DNA of 64,000 bases from Buttiauxella gaviniae (GTDB lineage: Bacteria > Pseudomonadota > Gammaproteobacteria > Enterobacterales > Enterobacteriaceae). The position numbers and the translations under genes were made by a program. The notes under the pieces were generated by a model that did not search any database, had not been told where the DNA came from, and saw only the letters and a program-made list of their open reading frames with translations. Shown piece by piece: positions 48,638 to 57,122 of the stretch (the stretch's first letter is position 1; the number at the start of each line of letters is the position of its first letter). Location of the stretch: assembly GCF_040786275.1 (NCBI RefSeq), contig NZ_JBFMVT010000002.1:4526001-4590000 (forward strand). The letters run 5' to 3'.

Positions 48638-49891
48638 TTAGCGTTTATTAATGGCGAAACTTGCGGCGTAGGCGGCAGGATCACTGCCGTTCCAGGTGCT
48701 GCCATCCATCAAAGTGCTGGTGCGCATTGGGCTGGCAGGCACGGAAATATTGCCTACGGCGGCGGCAGCCTGTTGGTAGATGTCGATTCGGTTGATGCGT
48801 TTGGCGATGGCAAGGTAGTCAGGGTCGGTTTCAAGCAGGCCCCAACGGCGGTGCTGCGTCAGGAACCACATGCCGTCGGAAAGCCACGGGAAGGTCACTT
48901 CGCCGTCGCGGAAAAAATGCATGGCATGATCGTCGCGCCATTTTTTGCCGATACCGTTGTCGTACTGCCCGAGCATGCGCCCGGTCAGGTAATCAGCTTT
49001 GGTGTTGAGATAAGCCCGCCCCGCGAGAACACTGGCGGTTTCGCGGCGGTTGTCGTCGCTGGCATCAATCCAACGCGAAGCCTCAAGAATGGCCGCCACC
49101 AAAGCGCGTGCGGTGTTGGGGTTTTGTTCAACCCAGGCGCTGCGGGTGCCGAGAATTTTTTCCGGATGATTAGGCCAGATAGATTGCGATGTGGCCGCCG
49201 TGAAGCCGATGCCATCGCTGATCGCACGCTGGTTCCACGGCTCGCCGACGCAAAAGCCCTGCATATTGCCAATCCGCATGTTCATCACCATTTGCGGCGG
49301 TGGAACGACAACGGTGCGCACATCGGTAAAGGGGTTGATTCCCGCCTGCGCCAGCCAGTAATAAAGCCACATCGCATGGGTGCCCGTCGGGAAGGTATGC
49401 GCGAAGGTGAAACTTCCTGGCTCTTTGCTTGCCACAAGTTTTTTCAGGCTCTGCGCATCGGTGACGCCCTGCTTTCCCAGTTCGGAGGAAAGCGTAATCG
49501 CCTGGCCGTTGTTGTTGAGCGTCATCAGGTTCGCCATCGCCTGCTGCTTTCCGGCTATACCCATTTCCAGGCCATAGATCAGGCCGTACAAAACGTGTGC
49601 GGCGTCCAGTTCGCCGGAAACCATTTTGTCGCGCACCGCAGCCCAGCTCGCCTCTTTGCTCGGTACAATTGAGATGCCGTACTTTTTATCGAAGCCTTTG
49701 ACGGAGGCCATCACGACAGATGCGCAATCGGTGAGCGGGATGAATCCGACTTTAACCGTGCTCTGTTCGGGCTTATCGCTACCTGCCGCCCAGACAGAAT
49801 TCATCATCCTTGGGAGTAAATATGTTCCACCTAAGGCCGCGCCAGCCTGAAGAAATCGGCGGCGCGAGAGGGTTATAGGTTTGTTGGTCAT
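48638..49891 (-). CDS. nasF: Periplasmic nitrate/nitrite-binding protein NasF (Tat-exported)
   Basis: A 417-residue binding protein of the NrtA/CmpA family. The N-terminus carries a twin-arginine signal (SRRRFLQAGAALGG, about residues 9-22), so it is probably exported folded through Tat. GFIPLTDCASVVMA and HVLYGLIYGLEMG are typical of the ligand-binding lobes. The start at 49891 (MTNKPITLS) has AGGGTGA about six bases upstream; an open frame continues 14 codons. As the first gene of nasFEDCBA it is preceded by a leader with hairpin and terminator. Confidence 0.93.
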   Translation of the reverse strand: MTNKPITLSRRRFLQAGAALGGTYLLPRMMNSVWAAGSDKPEQSTVKVGFIPLTDCASVVMASVKGFDKKYGISIVPSKEASWAAVRDKMVSGELDAAHVLYGLIYGLEMGIAGKQQAMANLMTLNNNGQAITLSSELGKQGVTDAQSLKKLVASKEPGSFTFAHTFPTGTHAMWLYYWLAQAGINPFTDVRTVVVPPPQMVMNMRIGNMQGFCVGEPWNQRAISDGIGFTAATSQSIWPNHPEKILGTRSAWVEQNPNTARALVAAILEASRWIDASDDNRRETASVLAGRAYLNTKADYLTGRMLGQYDNGIGKKWRDDHAMHFFRDGEVTFPWLSDGMWFLTQHRRWGLLETDPDYLAIAKRINRIDIYQQAAAAVGNISVPASPMRTSTLMDGSTWNGSDPAAYAASFAINKR

Positions 49892-49914
49892 CGGCTTCAC
49901 CCTGAAAAAAAGAT

Positions 49915-49959
49915 AAAAAAAAGCGCCCGACAATGTGGGTCAGCACATTGAAGGACGCC
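49915..49959 (-). terminator. Leader terminator of the nas operon (NasR-controlled)
   Basis: In the nasF leader GCGTCC pairs with GGGCGC at the base and AATGTG with CACATT above, around CTGACC, followed by a run of eight Ts (minus strand). It lies 24 bases before the nasF ATG. NasR is known in Klebsiella to prevent termination in this leader when nitrate or nitrite is present. Confidence 0.85.
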
Positions 49960-49967
49960 TTTGTCCA

Positions 49968-50001
49968 CTCTGCGTCGCACCGCCATTGGCGCAATTCAGA
50001 G
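49968..50001 (-). promoter_or_regulatory. Leader antitermination hairpin, probable NasR target
   Basis: CTCTG and CAGAG close a stem containing inner CGCC-AAT-GGCG pairing, just upstream of the leader terminator. In Klebsiella, NasR binds the equivalent 1:2 hairpin. Correspondence is inferred from position and shape. Confidence 0.7.
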
Positions 50002-50024
50002 AAAAATTCGATTCAGTAAGTTAT

Positions 50025-50040
50025 TGCAACTCGCGTGCCA
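50025..50040 (-). promoter_or_regulatory. Sigma-54 promoter of nasF
   Basis: On the minus strand TGGCAC-N5-TTGCA, an exact match to the -24/-12 consensus. It would start transcription near 50013, immediately ahead of the leader hairpin. NtrC activation is expected; I did not find a strong NtrC site upstream. Confidence 0.88.
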
Positions 50041-50129
50041 GTTTAATAAGCCCGAAAACCGCAGTTTTGCCGAGAATCCCCCGTTGTGTCGCACCACAAA
50101 AACGCACTTAACGCCCACACTTTGTGCAA

Positions 50130-51326
50130 CTACCCCTTAGTGGGTAACTGCCAGATGTCGGCTACGGAAACCATGGCGCTTGCCACTTCAACCATGCGCT
50201 TGTTCTGGTTCATTGCCATTTTGCGCAGCGTTTGCCAGGCCTGCTCTTCGCTGTAACCCTGATGGCGTATGAGCAACGCTTTGGCCTGATCGATAACTTT
50301 ACGCTCCTCAAGCGAGGCCTGAAGCGAGGCTAACTGCTGGGCCATGGTTTCAAGTTGCTGGGCCTGCTGGCGCACCAGCGGGAGGAGATGGCGGTCGAGG
50401 TAGCGCTCGCTCCCTTTGCCCCCATGCCCCAAAACCCAACGAGTCATGTCGCTTTCATTGAGCGCGGTTTGCTGCAAAACCTGGCCTAACGCCTGTTGTG
50501 CCTGAGCCATCACCGCATCAATTAACGCCTCTTCCACCTCTTTTAGGGCATCAATGCGCGTGGTTAACAGTGCAAACCAACGCAACACCCGCTGCGGTTC
50601 ATCGCCATCGCGGGTCAGACGTGTGCAGGCAAGCCGCCTGAGCTGTTCCATTTCGCGGCTCGGTTCGCAGTGCGCCTGATAGCGCTGACGCAGCGGCTCA
50701 TCAATCATGCCGCAAAACGCATCAAAGCAGTGCTGCTGGCTGTCGATTCTGTCGACCAGTTGCTGGCGCAGCGCTTCGCTGAACTCCCCTTGGGTAAAGC
50801 CCTCGGCACCAATCGCCCGCTCCTGTCCGGCCAGCTCTTTACCCTGCATGAAGCAAAAAAGCGCCGTCAGCGCACGCGCAACGCCTGCGTCTTCAACCAC
50901 GTTGCTGGTTTCCGGGACAATGCTCAGCAGATGCCGCAGCCCGGTGTTGAATTGCTCCATTGCGTTCAGCGGTGTGATTTGCCGTTCGCTAATTTCTGCC
51001 CGAAGAGCCGGTAAACGCTCCAGATAATGCAGCGCACAGGCAAGGCTTACCAGCAGCGCGCTGCCCGGCAGGTATTCAGGTTCGGCAATCGCCTGCTGAA
51101 AAAGGGCGAGTTCATCATCCACTTGCTCAATACAAAGCCTGCGCTCAGCGGCAAACAGGCGGCCCGACGAACAGAGCCAAATGTTGGAAGCCCCGCGCTC
51201 GCGTTGTAGCATGTGCGCGAGCCTGGCTATTCGCCCGGTGAGCTGCCCGATTTGCAGAATATCCTGCAACTGCTCACGTCCACGGGTTCGAGCCGCAAGA
51301 TAAAAGTCGCGTGCGGTGGCCTTCAT
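50130..51326 (-). CDS. nasR: Nitrate-responsive antiterminator NasR
   Basis: A 398-residue cytoplasmic regulator. Residues about 30-300 form the all-helical NIT domain that senses nitrate and nitrite; the ANTAR RNA-binding domain is at the C-terminus (about 330-390; LEERKVIDQAKALLIRHQGYSEEQAWQTLRKMAM). It binds the nas leader and permits read-through. It ends 90 bases upstream of the sigma-54 promoter, on the same strand, as in Klebsiella. Confidence 0.92.
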   Translation of the reverse strand: MKATARDFYLAARTRGREQLQDILQIGQLTGRIARLAHMLQRERGASNIWLCSSGRLFAAERRLCIEQVDDELALFQQAIAEPEYLPGSALLVSLACALHYLERLPALRAEISERQITPLNAMEQFNTGLRHLLSIVPETSNVVEDAGVARALTALFCFMQGKELAGQERAIGAEGFTQGEFSEALRQQLVDRIDSQQHCFDAFCGMIDEPLRQRYQAHCEPSREMEQLRRLACTRLTRDGDEPQRVLRWFALLTTRIDALKEVEEALIDAVMAQAQQALGQVLQQTALNESDMTRWVLGHGGKGSERYLDRHLLPLVRQQAQQLETMAQQLASLQASLEERKVIDQAKALLIRHQGYSEEQAWQTLRKMAMNQNKRMVEVASAMVSVADIWQLPTKG

Positions 51327-51398
51327 AAAACGCTCCTGAACGGCAAGTAGACTGAGTAATAAGCAAAAGTCGTGCCTTCAGGCATAAAGGAGTTAAAA

Positions 51399-51752
51399 AT
51401 GCAGAAGATTGTCATTATCGCTAACGGGGCTGCCTATGGCAGCGAATCACTGTTTAACAGCCTGCGTCTTGGGATTGCGCTCTGTGAGCAAGAGCCACAG
51501 CCGGAAGTGAAGTTGTTTTTAATGTCTGATGCCGTGACTGCTGGTTTGCGCGGCCAGAAACCGGCTGAGGGGTATAACATCCAGCAGATGCTTGAGATCC
51601 TGACGGCGCAAAATGTGCCGGTGAAATTGTGCAAAACCTGTACCGACGGACGCGGCATTACCGCGCTGCCGCTCGTAGACGGCGTAGAGATTGGCACCCT
51701 GATGGAATTAGCCGCGTGGACGCTTAGCGCAGACAAGGTGTTAACCTTCTAA
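51399..51752 (+). CDS. ychN: YchN, DsrE-like family protein
   Basis: A 117-residue cytosolic protein, the E. coli length, with the DsrE/YchN hexameric fold. YGSESLFNSLRLGIALCEQ, LMSDAVTAGLRGQKP and the conserved Cys pair in CKTCTDGRG are visible; the latter Cys pair resembles the sulfur-relay Cys of DsrE/TusD relatives, but no reaction is known. The start at 51399 has AAGGAG seven bases upstream. It is divergent from nasR. Confidence 0.93.
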   Translation: MQKIVIIANGAAYGSESLFNSLRLGIALCEQEPQPEVKLFLMSDAVTAGLRGQKPAEGYNIQQMLEILTAQNVPVKLCKTCTDGRGITALPLVDGVEIGTLMELAAWTLSADKVLTF

Positions 51753-51813
51753 ATAACACCCAAGAGTTAAGGTTTTCTAATCAATTGGGATGACCTGGCG
51801 CAATAATCTGTAT

Positions 51814-51844
51814 AGCCATGCTGTTAGCATGGCTTTCTTTTTTT
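51814..51844 (+). terminator. ychN terminator
   Basis: A perfect 9-bp stem (AGCCATGCT, GTT loop, AGCATGGCT) followed by TTCTTTTTTT. It lies between ychN and the Dms-like operon, very close to the latter's start codon. Confidence 0.85.
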
Positions 51845-51857
51845 GCGAGCAAATGTC

Positions 51858-54236
51858 ATGACCGAACAATACAAGGATGAGTCGTCGGGGATCTCTCGTC
51901 GACATTTTGTCAAAGCCACCTCGGCCCTGGTTGCCACCCCACTTTTTTATCACGCAGCCGCGCGTGCCTGCACGCACCATACCGCGCCCACGGAAGGCGT
52001 CTCCCCGAATAATGAACGCGTAGTGCCAACCTGTAGCACCTTCGACTGCGGGGGCAAATGCGATATTCGCGCGCACGTGGCAGATGGCGTAGTTACCCGC
52101 ATCACCACCCGCCCGGACGATGAACTGGATCTGGATATGCCGATTATGCGTGCCTGCGTGCGTGGGCGTAGCTATCGCAAATTTGTTTATCACCCGGACC
52201 GCCTGAAGTACCCGATGAAGCGCGTTGGCAAACGCGGCGAAGGCAAATTCGAGCGCATCAGTTGGGATGAAGCAACAACGCTTATCGCCGATAACCTCAA
52301 GCGCATCACAGCGAAATACGGCCCGGCATCGCGTTATGTGCATGTCGGCACCGCCGTCAGCGGCGGTACCTTTTCCGGGGATGCGATGGTGCGCCGCCTG
52401 CTGAATTTGACCGGCGGATACCTGCCCTATTATCACTCCGTGAGTATGGGCAACACCGCAGCGGCAACACCTTATACCTACGGCGTGGCGGCGAGCGGCA
52501 GCAGCCTGGATACGCTACTCGATACCAAACTGGTGATCCTCTGGGGCCATAACACCACCGAAACCATTTTCGGCCACAGCAACCACTACTTCCAGCAAAT
52601 GAAGAACAACGGCACGCGTTTTATCGTGGTTGACCCGCGTTATTCAGACACCGCCTCGTCCCTTGCGGATCAGTGGATCCCACTGCGCCCGTCAACGGAT
52701 AACGCGCTGATGGACGCTATGATGTACGTCATCGTCAGCGAAAACCTGCACGATAAAGCGTTTATCGACCGCTACGCGATTGGCTTTGATGAAGACACCA
52801 TGCCGGAAGGCGTGCCCGCCAACGAATCTTTAGTGGCTTATCTGATGGGGGCGAAAGACGGCATTAAGAAGACGCCGGAATGGGCGGAGCCTATCACGCA
52901 CGTCCCGGCGCAGACCATCCGCCAGCTTGCGCGCGATTATGCCAACACCAAGCCTGCGGCGCTGATCCAGGGCTGGGGCCCGCAGCGTCATAACTGCGGC
53001 GAACGCACGGCAAGAGGCTCAACATTGCTGGCCACTATTACCGGTAATGTGGGGGTGAAAGGCGGCTGGGCGGCGGGTTATGGCGGCATCGGCAACCGTA
53101 AATTCACCACCGGGCCGGATATGCCGGATAACCCTGTCCCCGCGAAAATCTCGGTGATGAACTGGGTTCAGGCCGCCGATGATGCCAGCAAAGTCACCCC
53201 GCAGGATGGGCTGACGGGGGCTGAGAAGCTCACCAGCAATATCCGCATCCTGTTCTCGCTGGCGGGGAACTATCTGGCGAACCAGAATCCGGACATTAAT
53301 CACACCATCAAGGTGCTGGAAGACGAATCAAAAATTGAGTTTATCGTTGCAAGCGATCTGTACCTGACGCCGAGCGCCCGCTATGCCGACCTGCTGCTGC
53401 CCGAGAGTAGTTTCATGGAACGCTGGAATATCGGGGAAACCTGGGGGACGGGTAACTACCTTCTTCTATCAGAGAAACTTATAGATTCACCTTTTGAAGC
53501 TCGCTCAGATTATGAATGGCTGCGTGAAGTGGCGGCTAAATTAGGCGTTGAAAAAGCGTTCAGTCAGGGAAGAGACGAGAAAGCGTGGATCGAACATATC
53601 TGGGAAGCCTCCCGCAAGGCTTTGCCAGACGAGAATCTGCCGTCGTTCGCCGACCTGCAAATTCAGCGCCGCCACCTGTTCAAAAGCAAACCGTACGTGG
53701 CTTTTGAGGACAATATTCGCGATCCGCAAAATCATCCGTTCGCCACGCCATCGGGCAAAATTGAGATTTTCTCAAAGCGGCTTTACGACATGCAGCATCC
53801 GGAGATCCCTGCCCTGTCTCACTATGTGCCAGCCCACGAAGGCCCGGAAGATGTTCTCGCCACGAAATATCCTCTCCAGTTGATCACCTGGAAAGGGAAA
53901 AACCGCGCGAACTCAACGCAGTACGCCAACCCGTGGTTGCAGGAAGTGCAGACGCAGAAACTATGGATAAACCCGCTAGATGCCGAAAAACGCGGCATAG
54001 CCCAGGGCGACAGCGTGCGTATTCATAACGATCGCGGCATCAGCATGGTTCCTGCGGAAGTGACGCAGCGCATTATGCCCGGCGTTGTTGCTATGCAGGC
54101 CGGAGCCTGGTGGCAACCGGATGCCAACGGCGTTGACCATGGCGGTTGCGCCAACGTCCTGAGCTCTTCCCGTATCACTGCGCTTGCGAAAGGGAATTCA
54201 CATCAAACGATGCTGGTTGAGGTAGCGAAAGCATGA
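51858..54236 (+). CDS. DmsA/YnfE-family molybdopterin oxidoreductase, catalytic subunit
   Basis: A 792-residue Tat-exported molybdoenzyme of the DMSO-reductase family. The signal is SRRHFVKATSALVA (about 13-26). The N-terminal Fe-S site is C59-x4-C64-x3-C68 with a fourth Cys at 100; DmsA, YnfE and YnfF have C-x3-C-x3-C, so the spacing differs by one. SVSMGNT aligns with the DmsA SYSTAQI, which contains the Ser ligand of molybdenum. VRIHNDRG, MQAGAW and the C-terminal VDHGGCANVLSSSRITALAKGN are family features. It may reduce DMSO, an N- or S-oxide, or a related compound; the substrate is not known. The start is an ATG at 51858 with a weak ribosome site. The next gene overlaps by four bases. 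Confidence 0.85.
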   Translation: MTEQYKDESSGISRRHFVKATSALVATPLFYHAAARACTHHTAPTEGVSPNNERVVPTCSTFDCGGKCDIRAHVADGVVTRITTRPDDELDLDMPIMRACVRGRSYRKFVYHPDRLKYPMKRVGKRGEGKFERISWDEATTLIADNLKRITAKYGPASRYVHVGTAVSGGTFSGDAMVRRLLNLTGGYLPYYHSVSMGNTAAATPYTYGVAASGSSLDTLLDTKLVILWGHNTTETIFGHSNHYFQQMKNNGTRFIVVDPRYSDTASSLADQWIPLRPSTDNALMDAMMYVIVSENLHDKAFIDRYAIGFDEDTMPEGVPANESLVAYLMGAKDGIKKTPEWAEPITHVPAQTIRQLARDYANTKPAALIQGWGPQRHNCGERTARGSTLLATITGNVGVKGGWAAGYGGIGNRKFTTGPDMPDNPVPAKISVMNWVQAADDASKVTPQDGLTGAEKLTSNIRILFSLAGNYLANQNPDINHTIKVLEDESKIEFIVASDLYLTPSARYADLLLPESSFMERWNIGETWGTGNYLLLSEKLIDSPFEARSDYEWLREVAAKLGVEKAFSQGRDEKAWIEHIWEASRKALPDENLPSFADLQIQRRHLFKSKPYVAFEDNIRDPQNHPFATPSGKIEIFSKRLYDMQHPEIPALSHYVPAHEGPEDVLATKYPLQLITWKGKNRANSTQYANPWLQEVQTQKLWINPLDAEKRGIAQGDSVRIHNDRGISMVPAEVTQRIMPGVVAMQAGAWWQPDANGVDHGGCANVLSSSRITALAKGNSHQTMLVEVAKA

Positions 54237-54853
54237 GCAAATTTATCGAACTCCCGCCGGTTAGCGACAAGCAACTCGGCTTTTTCATTGACTCCTCACG
54301 CTGCTCCGGCTGCAAAGCCTGCCAGGTCGCCTGTAAGGACAAAAACAATCTTGAAGTCGGGCGTCGTTTCCGCCGCGTTTATGAGGTGAAAGGCGGTGGT
54401 TTTACTCCGACCGGGCAAGGGGGCATGGTTAACAACGTTTATGCCTATACGCTCTCCATTTCGTGCAATCACTGTAGCGATCCGATTTGTACTAAAAACT
54501 GCCCGACGACCGCGATGCACAAACGGCCTGGGGATGGGATCGTGCGGGTGGATACCGATAAATGCGTCGGCTGCGGTTACTGCGCCTGGTCGTGCCCTTA
54601 CGGCGCACCGCAGATGAATAAAACCACCGGGCAAATGTCGAAATGCGATTTTTGCGTCGACCTGCAGGCAAAAGGCGAACAGCCTATGTGCGTAGCCACC
54701 TGCCCGCTTGGGGCCATAAAATTTGGGCCGATTGACCAACTGCGCGCAGAACACGGCAGCGTATGCGATGTGGAAGGGCTGCCGGACTCGTCTATCACCA
54801 AACCGAATCTTGTCATTAAACCGCACCAGGGTGCAGAAAAAGGGAATAACTGA
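54233..54853 (+). CDS. DmsB-like four-cluster ferredoxin subunit
   Basis: A 206-residue electron-transfer subunit with four Cys groups for 4Fe-4S clusters: CSGCKACQVACKD (about 24-36), CNHCSDPICTKNCP, CVGCGYCAWSCPYGAP and CDFCVDLQAKGEQPMCVATCP. It shuttles electrons from the membrane anchor to the catalytic subunit and is similar in length to E. coli DmsB/YnfG (205). It overlaps the catalytic gene by four bases and precedes the anchor by two. Confidence 0.9.
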   Translation: MSKFIELPPVSDKQLGFFIDSSRCSGCKACQVACKDKNNLEVGRRFRRVYEVKGGGFTPTGQGGMVNNVYAYTLSISCNHCSDPICTKNCPTTAMHKRPGDGIVRVDTDKCVGCGYCAWSCPYGAPQMNKTTGQMSKCDFCVDLQAKGEQPMCVATCPLGAIKFGPIDQLRAEHGSVCDVEGLPDSSITKPNLVIKPHQGAEKGNN

Positions 54854-54855
54854 TC

Positions 54856-55701
54856 ATGGAAGAATGGCCACTCATTATTTTTACGCTACTCGTCCAGGGG
54901 TCGGTAGGGCTGACGCTTGCCACATCGTTATTCCTGCTGGCGGGCGGTAAAGCGCTTGCGGGTGCTGAACAGCGGCGCTTCGTACTTCCGCCTTTGCTGA
55001 TGGCCGTGATAGCCGCAGCTTGCGGGCTTATCGCTTCTACTCTGCATCTCGGCTACCCACTCAATGCATTTCATGCGCTACGTCATGTAGAAAGCTCCTG
55101 GCTGAGCCGTGAGATTATTTTCGCCAGCTTGTACCTGGCGGCCATTGGATTCACCACGCTGCTGGTGCTGTTCTTCAGAAAGGTGTCGAAGACGTTACTG
55201 TTGGCGAGCGCCGTTCTGGGGTTGGTGGATATTTATTGCATGGGGGCAATTTATGTCCATTCATCGGTCATCACCTGGACACATATCAATACCTGGATGA
55301 TGTTCTATGGCGCAACGCTTAGCCTCGGCGCTACGGCAGGATTAGGATTTTTTGCCGCCCGCCGGGGAATCAACGACGCCATCACGCAAAAGGTCGCCCT
55401 CTGCGCGGCCGCCGTGCTTATTGCTTCCGCGCTGTCGCGGGTGCTTGAGCAAATGGCGTATTTCAGCTATCTGGCTAAGGCGGAGTTGAGTGAAGTGGTG
55501 ACGTTCCCGCACCAGCCGCTGGAAGCCTTCGAGCAGCTTCACAGTGGGTATCTGGCAGCGTGGGTGGTGTTGATTGCCGGCGTGGTGATACAAAGCCTGC
55601 CCGTGCGTTCAAGAGGAAACAAAACGTTTCTGGTGCTGGGTGCCTTAATGGTGATCGCCGCTGAAATTCTTCTGCGCGTCGTTTTCTTTAGCCTGAACTA
55701 A
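54856..55701 (+). CDS. DmsC-like membrane anchor subunit
   Basis: A 281-residue integral membrane protein with about eight predicted helices, matching the DmsC/YnfH family (284-287 residues). LVQGSVGLTLATSLFLLAGG near the N-terminus, LHLGYPLNAFHALRHVESSWLSREI (about residues 57-81) and the C-terminal ILLRVVFF are typical. It probably takes electrons from menaquinol and anchors the catalytic and iron-sulfur subunits. Its stop overlaps the start of the following ferredoxin by one base (TAATG). Confidence 0.88.
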   Translation: MEEWPLIIFTLLVQGSVGLTLATSLFLLAGGKALAGAEQRRFVLPPLLMAVIAAACGLIASTLHLGYPLNAFHALRHVESSWLSREIIFASLYLAAIGFTTLLVLFFRKVSKTLLLASAVLGLVDIYCMGAIYVHSSVITWTHINTWMMFYGATLSLGATAGLGFFAARRGINDAITQKVALCAAAVLIASALSRVLEQMAYFSYLAKAELSEVVTFPHQPLEAFEQLHSGYLAAWVVLIAGVVIQSLPVRSRGNKTFLVLGALMVIAAEILLRVVFFSLN

Positions 55702-56546
55702 TGACGTTTTCCGCTTTAGATGCCCGCCCTGTAATTGGACGGGCCTGTTTACACCGACAGCTTCGCAGCAGCCGCTGCGAGGCTTGCCTGAATGCCTGTC
55801 CGCTCGGGGCGATAACCCTCGAAGAGGATCGTATCCAGCTTGATGCGGATAGCTGTACTTCTTGCGGAAATTGCCTGTTTGTCTGCCCCACCGCCGCCAT
55901 TGAAAATTTGCCTGCGCCAACGCGCAGCATTTCTGGATCCACACTCGTGGGGCCATTAAGCGTGGTGCCGCCTACGGTGGAAGAACTTCTTGCCTGGCAC
56001 AGTGAACAGGGCATTCGCTCGGTGGAAACTGACCCGCTCACCTCCCCAGGCTGGCTGATGGCGATAGCCGCGCTTAATCTGCGCTTAAAACAGCTCGGGG
56101 AACCCCTCTGGTTTATCGTTCCGCCTGAAGAAAAAGCGATTAATTCCGGACGCCGCCGCTGGCTTCAGATCCGCAAAAAAGAGGTATTAACCGCCGGGAT
56201 CTCAGCCCCTTCAGCGTTTAACAAAAGCAGCTTTACTCTTACGTTAGATAAAAACCGTTGTTATCTCTGCGGGGCGTGTTCCCGTATTTGCCCGAAAAAA
56301 GCGCTTGAGATAAGCGACGAGAACTTCACCGTAAATCATGCAAACTGTAGCGGCTGCCAGGCTTGCATAGATGTATGTTTACCGCAGGCGTTGCAACGGG
56401 TAGAAAACATGGCATCCGAAGTGACACAGCATGCTTTAACATTGGCGCAGTGCAAAACTTGCCACCACACGTTTCGGGCCTGGTCCAACAACGTTCCTGA
56501 GTGCCCAGTTTGTCAAAGGCATGGTTTTGGGATGCGTGAGGCGTAG
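55701..56546 (+). CDS. Polyferredoxin with C-terminal zinc-ribbon-like motif
   Basis: A 281-residue soluble protein with two 2[4Fe-4S]-type regions. The first (about 16-64) has C26-x2-C29-x3-C33-P and C53-x2-C56-x2-C59-x3-C63-P, where the usual first Cys is displaced, possibly replaced by C16. The second (about 190-240) has canonical CYLCGACSRICP and CSGCQACIDVC. The end carries CKTC and CPVC, a rubredoxin or zinc-ribbon pair (about 252-275). No signal peptide is seen, so it should be cytoplasmic. It takes the place where ynfEFGH-type operons have the chaperone DmsD. It might help assembly or feed electrons; its function is unknown. Confidence 0.75.
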   Translation: MTFSALDARPVIGRACLHRQLRSSRCEACLNACPLGAITLEEDRIQLDADSCTSCGNCLFVCPTAAIENLPAPTRSISGSTLVGPLSVVPPTVEELLAWHSEQGIRSVETDPLTSPGWLMAIAALNLRLKQLGEPLWFIVPPEEKAINSGRRRWLQIRKKEVLTAGISAPSAFNKSSFTLTLDKNRCYLCGACSRICPKKALEISDENFTVNHANCSGCQACIDVCLPQALQRVENMASEVTQHALTLAQCKTCHHTFRAWSNNVPECPVCQRHGFGMREA

Positions 56547-56675
56547 CTAATGTTCTGTATCAAATTCTACCTGCCCGAGAGATATACCGAGTTTAATGAT
56601 GACCTGGCACCAATCCCCCGCACAATCCTTCGCCAGCTGAATGGTTTCAGGTGCATCCGCACATAAGTTGAATCG
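56547..56675 (-). pseudogene. Possible gene remnant, 42 codons without a start
   Basis: On the minus strand, 42 codons end at a TAG at 56547-56549 and look protein-like (ADAPETIQLAKDCAGDW, then a short hydrophobic stretch), with no ATG, GTG or TTG in the frame before the upstream TAA. It may be the tail of a decayed or frameshifted gene. I recognise no family, and chance cannot be excluded. Confidence 0.3.
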
Positions 56676-56821
56676 TTATGGCATTTTTTGATCAACGTCA
56701 GCATCTGGACCGCCGGGCTCTGGTGTTATGCATGAAGTGTGATTTGTGAACAACGTCACTGATTGCAAGGGTAAATCGGCAGTTTGGGTGTCTAACTTTG
56801 ATGTGATAGCGGAGTAAAAAA

Positions 56822-57067
56822 ATGGCAGTAGTGAAAGCGAGTTTGCATCTTTTTGGTGGTGATACGGTAGTGGTTCACTGTTCAAATAAAAGCCACATTC
56901 ATTTGATGAGCGAATCTAACGCTAACGGAAAGCCTCAGGCCGATATTCTGAGCGTGGAAGATAAACAGTCGGCTTATTTGACCGTGCCGTACAGCGGAAC
57001 GTGGAAAGTGCTGATTGATAGCCACAGCAAATCGCTTGAACACTCGATAAGCTACGTTGCGGCGTAA
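56822..57067 (+). CDS. DUF1883-like small protein
   Basis: An 81-residue protein with the pattern of DUF1883: a beta-rich body with VVVHCSNKSHIHLMS, then YLTVPYSGTWKVLIDSH, which resembles the family ITVPHSGHWHLVIDLG segment. No signal peptide or membrane segment. GGAG lies about ten bases upstream of the ATG. It stands alone between the remnant and chaC. Function unknown. Confidence 0.7.
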   Translation: MAVVKASLHLFGGDTVVVHCSNKSHIHLMSESNANGKPQADILSVEDKQSAYLTVPYSGTWKVLIDSHSKSLEHSISYVAA

Positions 57068-57073
57068 CGAGTT

Positions 57074-57104
57074 CATCCGGCTCTTGCATTTAAAGAGCCG
57101 GATG
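57074..57104. terminator. Hairpin between the DUF1883 gene and chaC
   Basis: A perfect 12-bp stem (CATCCGGCTCTT with AAGAGCCGGATG, 7-base loop) between two convergent genes. It lacks a T-run on either side, so it may be a weak terminator or RNA-stabilising hairpin. Confidence 0.5.
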
Positions 57105-57122
57105 AGCGTTATGCAAATGCAA

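Noticed and set aside
50041-50129. NtrC binding sites upstream of the nasF promoter
   Set aside because: Only partial GCAC/GTGC half-sites with wrong spacing were seen, so none is annotated.
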